The position numbers were made by a program, and so were the translations under genes. Below, piece by piece: positions 54,116 through 63,400 of a stretch of 64,000 nt of DNA; within the stretch, counting starts at the first letter, position 1; each line of letters opens with the position of its first letter. The DNA comes from Mycobacterium paraffinicum (lineage in GTDB: Bacteria > Actinomycetota > Actinomycetes > Mycobacteriales > Mycobacteriaceae), in the NCBI RefSeq assembly GCF_001907675.1, contig NZ_MPNT01000015.1, forward strand, positions 1 through 64,000. The letters are read 5' to 3'. The notes under the pieces are model-generated. The model ran no database searches and was not told where the DNA came from. It saw only the letters and a list, made by a program, of their open reading frames with translations.

Positions 54116-54130
54116 GAGAATGGTATTATC
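54116..54130. promoter_or_regulatory. Palindrome-like site GAGAAT-GGT-ATTATC
   Basis: It matches the GAGAAT-N3-ATTCTC arms at 11 of 12 positions. It lies 176 bp upstream of the first amidohydrolase of the plus-strand operon, in an AT-rich 268-bp gap. Confidence 0.5.
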
Positions 54131-54305
54131 CAGATTTAAGAACCCTACTTGCACGAAGCTCCCGAAACTGCCCGTTACCAGCGACGATGATTAAACGAAA
54201 CGCTTACCGGAAACCCATTGATCGGCCACCGAGAAGAATGTTAGGTTATCTATCATATGACCCGACCGGGCTCACTTTGGCCGCCCGAGCCGAAGGACGG
54301 CTTTC

Positions 54306-55397
54306 GTGATCGAACACGCTGACGGAACCCGCACGCCGCTGATCGACGCGAGCGTGCACATCTTCTTCCCGTCCAACAAAGCGCTGCGGAGCGTGCTGCG
54401 CGAGCCGTTCAAGAGCCGCGGCTTCCCCGACTACGAGATGGACTGGTACGGCGCCCCGGGCGGCGAGTACGCGCCCAACACCGAGGGACCGGACCGGCGG
54501 TACCCCGGCTCAGACCCGGCATTCGTTGCCCAGCAACTCTTTTCGAAGCACGGGGTCGACGTAGCGGTCCTGCATCCGATGGGGCGCGGCATCATGCCCG
54601 ACCGGCACCTGGGCAGCGCGCTGCATGCTGCGCACAACGAGATGATGGTGTCGGACTGGTTGGAGTCAAGCGAGTTCGGCGAGCGATTCCGCGGCACCAT
54701 CCGGGTAAATCCCGACGACATCCCAGGCGCCTTGCGAGAGATCGAGAAGTGGCGTGCGCATCCTCGAGTCGTCCAGATCGGTGTGCCGCTGCAATCCCGC
54801 GAGCTCTACGGCAAGCCGCAGTTCTGGCCGCTGTGGGAGGCCGCGGTCGACGCGGGCCTTCCGGTGGCCGCGCACATCGAAGTGGGCAACGGCATCATGT
54901 TCCCGCCCACGCCGTCCGGCAACACCCGCACGTACGAGCAATACGTCAGCTTCATGGCGCTGAATTACATCTATCACCAGATGAACATGATCGCCGAGGG
55001 CGTGTTCGAGCGCTTCGACGGCCTCAAGTTCGTCTGGGCCGACGGTGCCGCCGACTTCGTGACACCGTTCATCTGGCGGATGGACACGTTCGGCCGGCCA
55101 CACCTGGAGCAGACGCCGTGGGCGCCGCGCATTCCCAGCGACTACCTCCCGGGGCACGTCTACTTCGTCCAAGGCAGCCTCGATGGTCCCGGTGACGTCG
55201 ATTTCGCGGGCGAATGGTTCGGCTTCACCGGCAAGGACGACATGGTGATGTTCGGCTCCAGTTACCCGCATTGGCAGTTCGGCGACGCCACGAAGTTGCC
55301 CAGGGCGCTCTCCGCCGAGCAGCGCGAAAAGGTTTGCTGGCGCAACGCCGCGCGGCTCTACGGCATAGACATCCCCGCCGAAGTGGGCGCACAGTAG
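54306..55397 (+). CDS. Amidohydrolase-2 family protein, first of tandem pair
   Basis: A 363-residue metal-dependent hydrolase/decarboxylase-fold protein. TPLIDASVHIFFPSNKALRS is the N-terminal strand, where the usual D-x-H-x-H metal motif is loosened to DASVHI. C-terminal FGSSYPHWQFGDA matches the family end. Substrate unknown; the family includes ACMSD and resorcylate-type decarboxylases. It begins an operon of five co-oriented genes (two amidohydrolases, Rieske, hydrolase). The GTG at 54306 begins MIEHADGTR. Confidence 0.86.
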   Translation: MIEHADGTRTPLIDASVHIFFPSNKALRSVLREPFKSRGFPDYEMDWYGAPGGEYAPNTEGPDRRYPGSDPAFVAQQLFSKHGVDVAVLHPMGRGIMPDRHLGSALHAAHNEMMVSDWLESSEFGERFRGTIRVNPDDIPGALREIEKWRAHPRVVQIGVPLQSRELYGKPQFWPLWEAAVDAGLPVAAHIEVGNGIMFPPTPSGNTRTYEQYVSFMALNYIYHQMNMIAEGVFERFDGLKFVWADGAADFVTPFIWRMDTFGRPHLEQTPWAPRIPSDYLPGHVYFVQGSLDGPGDVDFAGEWFGFTGKDDMVMFGSSYPHWQFGDATKLPRALSAEQREKVCWRNAARLYGIDIPAEVGAQ

Positions 55398-55426
55398 AGG
55401 CAGGACGTGAGACCGAGGAGTTCCAC

Positions 55427-56572
55427 ATGACGTTGACCAGTTCGCAGGAGCGGGTTCCCGCTGCCGAGCGCATAGCCGTCCGCTGCGTCGACTCGGATGT
55501 CCACCCCGCACCCAAACGGGGCGAGCTGCTCCCGTACATCCCCGAGCCGTGGCGCAGCAAGTACTTCCTGAACCGCCACGTCGGCGAGCTGATCTTCTAC
55601 GACGCCCCCGACTACGCGCACAGCTACGCGATGCGCGTGGACTCGTTCCCGCCCAATGGCGAATTCCCCTGCAGCGACCCGGATATGGCGTTCCGGCAGC
55701 TCATCATGGAGGCGGGTTCCGACATCGCGATCCTGGAACCCGGCGCCTACCCGGCCCGCCTCCCCGAGGCGCAGCACGCGATGTCGTACGCGCTGAACGA
55801 CTGGCAGGCCAATCACTGGTTGGACAGCCACAACAACTGGCACGAGCGGTGGCGCGGTTCTATCTGCCTCGCCATCGAGGAGCCGGAAGAATCCGTGCGC
55901 GAGATCGAGCGCTGGGCGGGGCACCCGTTCATGGCGCAAATACTCATCAAGGCAGAACCCCGGCCGTCCTGGGGCCATCCCAAATACGACCCGATCTGGG
56001 CCGCGGCGACCAAACACGACATCACCGTGAGTTGCCACCTGTCGCGCAGCCAGTACGACGAGCTACCGATCCCGCCGGTGGGCTTCCCCAGCTACAACCA
56101 CGACTTCATGGTGACTTACTCGCTGCTGGCCGCCAATCAGGTGATGAGCCTGATCTTCGACGGCGTCTTCGACCGCTTCCCGACGCTGCGGATCGTCTTC
56201 GTCGAGCACGCGTTCAGCTGGATCCTGCCGCTGATGTGGCGCATGGATGCGATTTACGAAGCACGCAAGTCGTGGGTGGACATCAAGCGTAAGCCGTCCG
56301 ACTACGTCAAGGACCACATCAAGTTCACCACCCAGCCGCTGGACTACCCCGAAGACAAGACGGAGCTGACCCGCGCGCTGGAATGGATGGAGTGCGAGAA
56401 GATCTTGCTCTTCTCCTCGGACTACCCGCACTGGACGTTCGACGACCCCCGCTGGTTGGTCAAGCACCTGCCCAAGCACGCGCGGGATGCGGTGATGTAC
56501 AAGAACGGCATCGCGACCTACCACCTGCCGGAGACCGTCCCGGTCCTCGAGGGCCAAGTCCGGGTGCTCTGA
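55427..56572 (+). CDS. Amidohydrolase-2 family protein, second of tandem pair
   Basis: A 381-residue member of the same family. RCVDSDVHPAPKRGEL supplies D-x-H, HDITVSCHLSRSQYDELPIPP the middle histidine and LFSSDYPHWTFDD the C-terminal acid. It is related to but clearly different from the gene 29 nt upstream, so a heteromeric or sequential pair is possible. The ATG at 55427 follows CCGAGGAG. Its stop is 1 nt before the Rieske TTG. Confidence 0.88.
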   Translation: MTLTSSQERVPAAERIAVRCVDSDVHPAPKRGELLPYIPEPWRSKYFLNRHVGELIFYDAPDYAHSYAMRVDSFPPNGEFPCSDPDMAFRQLIMEAGSDIAILEPGAYPARLPEAQHAMSYALNDWQANHWLDSHNNWHERWRGSICLAIEEPEESVREIERWAGHPFMAQILIKAEPRPSWGHPKYDPIWAAATKHDITVSCHLSRSQYDELPIPPVGFPSYNHDFMVTYSLLAANQVMSLIFDGVFDRFPTLRIVFVEHAFSWILPLMWRMDAIYEARKSWVDIKRKPSDYVKDHIKFTTQPLDYPEDKTELTRALEWMECEKILLFSSDYPHWTFDDPRWLVKHLPKHARDAVMYKNGIATYHLPETVPVLEGQVRVL

Positions 56573-56573
56573 A

Positions 56574-56972
56574 TTGAGTTCGGAAGAAAAACGGCCCGAG
56601 CCCCGACTCGCCCAGGGCCGCGAACATGTCGTAGCAACCGTCGACGAGATCCCCCCCGGCAAGCACAAGCTGGTCCCCATCGGGCGGCACGGCGTCGGGG
56701 TCTACAACGTCAACGGCAGCTTCTACGCGATCGCGAATTACTGTCCGCACCAAGGCGGTCCGTTGTGCTCGGGCCGCCCCAGGGGGCGCACGATCGTCGA
56801 CGAAACCGCTCCGGGCGACTCGGTGATGGTGCGCGACCTGGAGTACATCTACTGCCCGTGGCACCAATGGGGTTTCGAGCTCGCCACCGGTACGACGGCG
56901 GTCAAACCGGAGTGGAGTATCCGCACCTATCCGGTGCGCGTCGTCGGCAACGACGTTCTGGTGCAGGCCTAA
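56574..56972 (+). CDS. Rieske [2Fe-2S] ferredoxin-like protein with long inter-ligand loop
   Basis: A 132-residue Rieske protein. Ligands are C57 and H59 in YCPHQGGPLC and C94 and H97 in YCPWHQWGF. In ordinary Rieske ferredoxins about 16 residues separate these boxes; here 34 do, adding a loop RPRGRTIVDETAPGD. The role is electron transfer to an oxygenase, or a stand-alone component; no oxygenase large subunit is in the window. TTG start at 56574, immediately after the amidohydrolase stop. Confidence 0.9.
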   Translation: MSSEEKRPEPRLAQGREHVVATVDEIPPGKHKLVPIGRHGVGVYNVNGSFYAIANYCPHQGGPLCSGRPRGRTIVDETAPGDSVMVRDLEYIYCPWHQWGFELATGTTAVKPEWSIRTYPVRVVGNDVLVQA

Positions 56973-56987
56973 CCACAGGAGAATCGC

Positions 56988-57854
56988 GTGCCTTCTATCG
57001 AGATCAACGGGGGAAACGTCGTCTACGAAATCCTCGGCGACTCAGGTGATCTCATTGCCCTGACGCCGGGCGGCCGGTTCAGCAAGGAGATCGAGGGCTT
57101 GCGGCCGCTCGCGGACGCGCTGGCCGCCGGCGGCTACCGCGTGTTGCTGTGGGACCGGCCCAACTGCGGCGCTTCCGACGTGCAGTTCTACGGGCAGAGC
57201 GAATCACACATGCGTGCCGAGACCCTGCACAAGCTGGTGACGGGGCTGGGCTTCGAGCGCTGCATCCTCGCCGGCGGATCCGGCGGCGCGCGGGATTCCA
57301 TGCTGACCACGATGCTCTACCCCGAAATGGTCACCAAGCTGGTGGTGTGGAACATCGTCGGCGGCATCTACGGCACCTTCGTGCTCGGCTCCTTCTACAT
57401 CATCCCGAGCATCCTCGCGGTGCGCGGCACCGGGATGGACGGCGTGGTGAAGGTGGCGGAATGGCGCGACCGCATCGAGGAGAACCCCAACAACAAGCAG
57501 CGGTTCCTCGACTTCGATTCCGGCGAGTTCCTCAAGGTGATGCTGCGCTGGCTCAACGCGTTCGTCTCCAAGCCGGGACAGACGATCCCGGGCGTCGAAG
57601 ATGAGATGTTCGACCGAATCAAGGTCCCCACGTTGATCATTCGCGGCGGTGAGAACGACATGGATCACCCGAAGCGGACGTCACTCGAGGTCAGTTGCCT
57701 GATCAAGGGATCGAAGCTGATCGATCCGCCGTGGCCGGAGGACGCGTGGGAACGCGCCTCCGAAGACCGCGCGGCGGGCCGGGTGCAACACTTCAACATG
57801 TTCGACACGTGGGTGCAGGCGGCCCCCGCGATCCTCGAGTTTTTGGGCTCGTGA
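56988..57854 (+). CDS. Alpha/beta-hydrolase
   Basis: A 288-residue hydrolase. The nucleophile is S98 in AGGSGGARDS (G-x-S-x-G), with an acid in IRGGENDMDHP (about 221) and a histidine in RVQHFNMFDTW (about 268). The lid region WNIVGGIYGTFVLG is unusually hydrophobic. It may hydrolyse a ring-opened C-C bond or ester. The GTG at 56988 follows an AGGAG site 15 nt downstream of the Rieske stop. Confidence 0.9.
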   Translation: MPSIEINGGNVVYEILGDSGDLIALTPGGRFSKEIEGLRPLADALAAGGYRVLLWDRPNCGASDVQFYGQSESHMRAETLHKLVTGLGFERCILAGGSGGARDSMLTTMLYPEMVTKLVVWNIVGGIYGTFVLGSFYIIPSILAVRGTGMDGVVKVAEWRDRIEENPNNKQRFLDFDSGEFLKVMLRWLNAFVSKPGQTIPGVEDEMFDRIKVPTLIIRGGENDMDHPKRTSLEVSCLIKGSKLIDPPWPEDAWERASEDRAAGRVQHFNMFDTWVQAAPAILEFLGS

Positions 57855-57859
57855 TGGCG

Positions 57860-58333
57860 CTAGACGGTGCGAATGTGGACCTCGCAGTTGAGCGAGGCCT
57901 CCAGGGCCGTGTGAACCCGGCTTTCCGGGATGCGTTCGAGGTCCTTCTCCCGCAGCGTCACGTACACGATGTCGAATCCGTCGTCGCCCGGCGACCGTTC
58001 GATGTCGCCGGCGAGCCCGAATCCGGCCAGCACGCCGTGGGCGTCGTCGTCGGTTCCCCGGCTGATGAAGGTGACCACCCCCGGTACCGGAGTGCCGCCG
58101 AACACCTTGGCGCACAAGCTGATTGCCACGCGCTTCGCCGTATCGCCGTCTTCGGCGGCGATCAGCAATTCGACTTCACGGCGCCCGGCAGGCATGGCTG
58201 CGAGGTCGTTCTCGACCACGCCGGCGCCCGCGTGCGCCGCGAGTTCAAGGAGCGCTGCCATGCCGTCTCGTAGTTGCGCCGCCGTGGACACGCTTTCCGG
58301 GTCGACGTTGACGCGCACCACCGCAGTTCGCAT
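57860..58333 (-). CDS. Conserved hypothetical protein
   Basis: A 157-residue soluble protein (MRTAVVRVNVDPESVSTAAQLRDGMAALLELAAHAGAGVVEND). The sequence VEVELLIAAEDGDTAKRVAISLCAKVFG and PGVVTFISRGTDDD look like two small domains, perhaps a duplicated alpha/beta fold. I do not recognise the family or role. It is divergent from the NuoF-like gene and convergent with the hydrolase (5 nt). Start at ATG 58333; a longer frame extends upstream without support. Confidence 0.65.
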   Translation of the reverse strand: MRTAVVRVNVDPESVSTAAQLRDGMAALLELAAHAGAGVVENDLAAMPAGRREVELLIAAEDGDTAKRVAISLCAKVFGGTPVPGVVTFISRGTDDDAHGVLAGFGLAGDIERSPGDDGFDIVYVTLREKDLERIPESRVHTALEASLNCEVHIRTV

Positions 58334-58369
58334 GGGCGCAAGCGTAGCTAAGACGATGGCGGGCCGGCC

Positions 58370-59674
58370 GTGAGCACCGCGCAATCCACGACCATCACCA
58401 CCGCCACCCACCCCGGCTGCGAGTCCCGGCTGCTATTCGAACAAACCGGCCGGCCGCGCGAGGATTTCGCGGCGTATCGAAAGCGCGGCGGATACCGGCC
58501 GCTCGCCGACGCCGGTGGATTGCTAAGTGAGGTGCAAGCCAGCGGGCTGGTCGGTCGGGGCGGTGCGGCCTTCCCGCTCGCGGTCAAGTTGCGTACCGTG
58601 CGCGACAACGGGCACATCGCCGGCCGCGCCGTGGTAGTCGCGAATGGCGAAGAGGGAGAACCGGCTTCGGTCAAGGATCGATGGCTGCTGCGCAACCGCC
58701 CGCATCTGGTGCTGGACGGCCTTCGGCTGGCGGCGGCGATCGTGGGTGCCGACCGCGCCTATGTCTATGTGTCCGACCCGGAATCGGCCCACAGCGTCGA
58801 GACCGCGCTCGGCGAGCTCGATTCAGGCGCCGTCGGTGTCGCGGTCGGCCTGTCGGCCGTGCAGCCCGGGTATGTGGCGGGCGAGGAGACCGCCGCCGTG
58901 CGCGCGCTCAACGGAGGTCCGGCCAAGCCGACGGACAAGCCACCACGCCCGTTCGAATCCGGCGTCGACGACCAGCCCACGTTGGTGAGCAACGTCGAGA
59001 CGCTGGCCAACCTGCCCTTCCTGCAGCGTCACGGCTCGGCCGCGTTCCGCGCGCAGGGCACATCGCTTTCCCCGGGGACCTTCCTGGCCACCGTCACCGG
59101 AGCCGGCCGGCCGCCAATTCTCTACGAGCTTCCGCTCGGCTTGCCATTCAGCGAACTCCTTGCGCTGCACGGCGTTTCGACCGACCACGTGCGCGGCGCC
59201 CTGATGGGCGGCTATTTCGCCGGCCTGCTCAACCGCGCGGTGCTCGAAACAACCCTGGATCATGAGACGATGCGGCGCCTGGGCAGCGGCCTGGGCTGCG
59301 GTGCGGTCTCGGTGATCACCGACGACTGCCCTGTCGCGGTCGCGGCGTCGGTGCTGGCCTACTTCGACCGCGAAAACGCCGGTCAATGCGGGTCATGTTT
59401 CAACGGAACGGCGGCGATGGCCGCCGTCGCCGGTGCGTTACGCGACGGCGCCGCGACGGCAGAAGACCTCCAACGGTTGCGCCGCTGGTCGGTGCTGCTG
59501 CGTGGGCGGGGCGCCTGCGGGACGCTTGATGCCGCCACGAATATGGCCGCCAGCCTGCTGGCGCAGTTCCCGGACGAAGTGTCCGCGCATCTCGACGGCG
59601 CATGCGCGGACTGCTCCCGCGGCGTGTTCCGCGCCGACCGTCCCTACGAGGCGGAGGCTATGAGGCAAGCATGA
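58370..59674 (+). CDS. NuoF-like NAD(P)H-dependent flavoprotein with an incomplete iron-sulfur site
   Basis: A 434-residue stand-alone relative of complex I subunit F. FMN/NADH motifs are GRGGAAFPLAVKLRTV (62-77), NGEEGEPASVKDRWLL (92-107), GYVAGEETAAV (167-177) and NVETLANLP (208-216). The iron-sulfur region ENAGQCGSCFNG (335-346) keeps C340, C343 and C383 but has alanine at 337 where the first cysteine of the C-G-x-C-x-x-C motif belongs. There is no complex I operon in the window. The GTG at 58370 begins MSTAQST. Its stop overlaps a ferredoxin ATG, so the two form one electron-transfer unit. Confidence 0.88.
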   Translation: MSTAQSTTITTATHPGCESRLLFEQTGRPREDFAAYRKRGGYRPLADAGGLLSEVQASGLVGRGGAAFPLAVKLRTVRDNGHIAGRAVVVANGEEGEPASVKDRWLLRNRPHLVLDGLRLAAAIVGADRAYVYVSDPESAHSVETALGELDSGAVGVAVGLSAVQPGYVAGEETAAVRALNGGPAKPTDKPPRPFESGVDDQPTLVSNVETLANLPFLQRHGSAAFRAQGTSLSPGTFLATVTGAGRPPILYELPLGLPFSELLALHGVSTDHVRGALMGGYFAGLLNRAVLETTLDHETMRRLGSGLGCGAVSVITDDCPVAVAASVLAYFDRENAGQCGSCFNGTAAMAAVAGALRDGAATAEDLQRLRRWSVLLRGRGACGTLDAATNMAASLLAQFPDEVSAHLDGACADCSRGVFRADRPYEAEAMRQA

Positions 59675-59967
59675 AAATCCGCCTGGATCGCACCGTCTGC
59701 GATGGTTTCGGCATCTGCGCCAAGTACGCGCCCGGGTACTTCTCGCTGGACGATTGGGGTTACGCCTCCCTCATCGGCGATGGCACGGTGGCGGAGCCGG
59801 ATCGCGACGCGGTGATGCGTGCGCTGATGGACTGCCCGGTACACGCCATCGCGGAGATCGGGGAACGCACCTCCCCCGCCCCGCGCCCGCCGCTCACCGA
59901 CACGGAAGATCCGGCCGAGCACCTCAAGACCGAAGAGAACGAAGCGGAGTGGGGATTCACCCGCTGA
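59671..59967 (+). CDS. [3Fe-4S] ferredoxin with CxxFxxC motif
   Basis: A 98-residue ferredoxin: C10-D-G-F13-G-I-C16 and C55-P. The residue that would be the fourth ligand is phenylalanine, in contrast to histidine in the ferredoxin at 47.5 kb. The C-terminal 35 residues are an acidic extension (TEDPAEHLKTEENEAEWGF) absent from the shorter protein. ATGA overlap with the NuoF-like gene (59671-59674). The likely partner is that flavoprotein and, downstream, a P450 or oxygenase. Confidence 0.93.
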   Translation: MKIRLDRTVCDGFGICAKYAPGYFSLDDWGYASLIGDGTVAEPDRDAVMRALMDCPVHAIAEIGERTSPAPRPPLTDTEDPAEHLKTEENEAEWGFTR

Positions 59968-60063
59968 ACGGGGTGTCGCGAAGCTTCTTGACCATGGTCG
60001 TGGCGGTTACAACGGAATAAGCTGAACCCACCAGGGTCGCGAGGCCCCATTGGGAGGCGCACC

Positions 60064-60387
60064 ATGAGGTGGTTTATTCATCGCCTGATCGCCGTCATAG
60101 CGGTCGCGTTCGTAGCGACGGCGGTCGCGGTGATCGCGACGCCGGGAATCAGTTCGGCGGACTGCGATCGCAACATGTCGTTCAATCCGGCGACACTCGA
60201 GTGCAAATCGCCACCGCCGCCACCACCGCCCTGGTACACACCTCCGCCGCCATACGCGCCGTCATTTGCCGGGCAAAATGTGCCGCCGCCTCCGCCCCAG
60301 CCGTGGTGGACGTCCGAGCCCCCGATGTGGAGTGTCGGTTTTCACCAGTGGGGCATTTACCTGAACGGCGTGTGGGTGCCCCTCTGA
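60064..60387 (+). CDS. Proline-rich small secreted protein
   Basis: A 107-residue exported protein. The signal peptide is IHRLIAVIAVAFVATAVAVI, ending near SSADC. The mature part contains a proline run (PPPPPPPW) and ends PMWSVGFHQWGIYLNGVWVPL. Such Pro-rich peptides are common in mycobacteria and lack known function. The ATG is 18 nt after GGAGGCGC. No link to neighbours is evident. Confidence 0.75.
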   Translation: MRWFIHRLIAVIAVAFVATAVAVIATPGISSADCDRNMSFNPATLECKSPPPPPPPWYTPPPPYAPSFAGQNVPPPPPQPWWTSEPPMWSVGFHQWGIYLNGVWVPL

Positions 60388-60482
60388 ACGGTGGCACCTC
60401 GCTGCCGACGCTGAAGTTAGCTAGGTAGCCGGGCGGGTGGCTTTACCCGATCTTGACCAAGTATTGAATCACCTCGCCGACG

Positions 60483-63400
60483 ATGGACCACGTGAGTACG
60501 CTTCCATCTGTGGAACTGGGGGTTTTAGGACCTCTGCAGGTCCGGCAAGGCGGAGCGCCCGTCGCGATTCCGGGCGCAAAGCCACGTGCCATTCTCACGC
60601 TGCTGGGTTTGCACAGCGGTTCCGTTGTACCGGCCGACACGCTCGTCGAGCTGCTCTGGGGCGACGATCCGCCGCGCACCGCCGCGAAGGCCGTGCAGAC
60701 CCACATCTCCTCGCTTCGCCGGGTGCTGGGCGAGGGCTTCGTTTTGACCCAAGGAGCGGGTTGGTCCCTCGCCGACAGTGAGGTTGATGCCTCGCGCTAC
60801 AAATCGGCCGCCCGCCTGGCACGCGACGCCGCCGCCGCCGGCGACACCAGCCAAGCCGTCGTCCGGTTCCAGGAGGCGCTTGCACTCTGGCGCGGAATTC
60901 CCGAACTGCCCGATAGCCGGCGGGGAACATCCGAGAAAACGCGCTGGATCGAAGCGCATGCGGCGCTAGTGGAGGATCGGGCCGACGCGTTGCTGGCGAC
61001 GGGGCGCGCCGCGGAGATCATCGGCGAGCTGGAGGCGGCGGTGGACGACGCGCCGCTGCGTGAGCGGCGTTGGGGCCAATTGATGCTCGCCCTCTACCGC
61101 GCCGGCAGGCAGGGTGAAGCCCTTGGCGCTTATCAGCGGGCCCGGGCGCTGCTCGCCGACGAACTCGGAGTCGACCCGGGACCGGAGCTTCGCCGGCTCG
61201 AGGCCGCGATCGTCGCCCAGGATGCTGCGCTGGAAATACTTGCCGCGCAAGATCTTCCGACGGTAACTCGCACCGTCACGTTCCTGCTGACCGACATCGA
61301 AGGATCGACTGCCGCCTGGGAGGCCGACGCCGACGCCATGGCGGTGGCGCTCGCGCGTCACGATGAGCTTGTCGAACAGGTTGTCACGTCCCGCGGCGGA
61401 CGGCTGATCAAGACACGCGGCGAGGGCGACGCCACGTTCTCGGTTTTCGAGCGGGCCTCGGCGGCAGCCTCCGCGGCAATCGAGTTGCAAGAGGCAATTT
61501 TCCACGAACCCTGGCGCCTCCACGCCCCGATGCGTATCCGCGTTGCACTGCACACCGGCGAGGTCGAGCTGCGCGACGGCGACTACTTCGGTCGGGCGGT
61601 CAACCGCGCTGCACGCCTGCGGTCGCTGGCAACAGGCGGCCAGATCCTGTGTTCTGGTGCGATCGCCGAACTCGTCATCGACTCATTGCCCGACGACGTT
61701 GTGCTCGCCGATTTGGGGACGCGTCAACTCAAGAACCTCGCGCGCCCGGAGCATGTTTTCGAGCTGCGGCTGGAAACGGTCGCACCGGCGCAAAAGGCAA
61801 ACGACGCACCGATCGAGCGCCCGGCCCTCCCAGCGGTGCTGACAGGCCCGGGACCGTTCGTCGGGCGCGGCCCCGAGCTCGCAGGGCTGGTGTCCGCCTG
61901 GCAAACCGCGGTGGCGGGCGGCACGCATGCGGTGCTCATTGCCGGTGAACCGGGAGTGGGCAAGACACGGTTGGCCGGCGAGTGGTCGCAGCAGGCCTAC
62001 CAGTTAGAAGCGATCGTGCTCTACGGCCGCTGCGATGAAGATCTCGGCGCGCCCTACCAGCCTTTCGCGGAGGCTCTGCGTTCGCTCATGCCATGCCTCG
62101 GCACCACCCGGCTCCGCGCAATGCGCGGCGTTGAAGCATTGCTTCCTCTGGTTCCCGGGCTGACCGACGTCCTTCCCGATCTCGCCGCGCCAACCCGCGC
62201 CGACCCGGAAACCGAACGCTACGCACTGTTCGACGCCGTGGTCGCACTTTTAGAAGTCGCATCCGCCGGCGCGCCCGTCGTGCTGATCCTCGACGACCTG
62301 CACTGGGCCGCCAAGCCCACGCTGCTGTTGTTGCGGCATCTGCTGCGCTTCGGGGATCGCGCGCGCGTGCAGATCGTCGGCACATATCGCAGCACCGACC
62401 TCGACCGTTCGCATCCCCTGGCGGCGATGCTCGCAGACCTGCACCGCGGCGCCGGTTCTGGCACTTTCAACCGCCTTACGCTCAGCGGCCTCGACGAAGC
62501 CGACGTGACCGCGTATGTCACCGAGGCCGGTTACGACGACGAAGAACTGGCCCGGGCGTTGGCGTCCGTCACCGGCGGCAACCCGTTCTTCCTCATCGAA
62601 GCGCTCCGCCATGTGGACGAAACCGGCGGCGTGTGGGATCCGACTACCCTGCCGCAAGGTGTCCGGGAAACCGTGAGCCGCCGCCTTTCTCGGCTTCCGG
62701 CGGTGACGAACGATGCCCTTGCCGCGGCTGCGGTTGTCGGTAGCCGGTTCTCGGTAGAACTGGTTGAGCGCGTGGTTGAGGATGATCTCGTCAACGCGTT
62801 CGACGAAGCCTGCAAGGCCGGCATCGTCATTGAAGAGCCAGGCGGCTGTTACCGGTTCAACCACGCCCTCGTCCGACAGTCGGTGCTCGCCGAGCTGCCG
62901 TCGGTGCGGCGGATGCGGCTGCACCAGCGCATCGCCGCAACGCTGGAGACCCAGCCCGGCGCCAACGATGAGCTGCTGGCCGAACTGGCCCACCATTACT
63001 TCGAATGTGCTTGGGCGGGGAACGCAGCCAAGGCCGTCGAATACTGCCGGCGTGCCGCGGACCAGGCGGTGGCGCGCCTCGGCTACGAAGGCGCCGCCGA
63101 CCTCTACGGCCAAGCCTTACACGCGCTGGACGAGATCGACGACGAGTTGCCCGATCGCGACGACCAGGCGGCCGAACTGCTGGTCGCGCGTTGCGAGGCT
63201 CTGCTGGCGGCCGGTGACGTGGCCTCGGCGACGGGTGCGGTCGCCAAATTGCAAGAGGCGACAGCCAATTCGGCGCGGTTGGCGGCGTGGGCGACGTGTT
63301 TCGACGGCCAGCTATCGATGCTCATCCATCCCGAGCGACTCGACGAAGTCGAAACCGCTTTGGCCCTGGCCGCGCAGAAACTGGCCGAATTGGATGATGC

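Noticed and set aside
56979..56984. GAGAAT before the alpha/beta hydrolase start
   Set aside because: It is part of the AGGAG ribosome binding site, with no facing ATTCTC.
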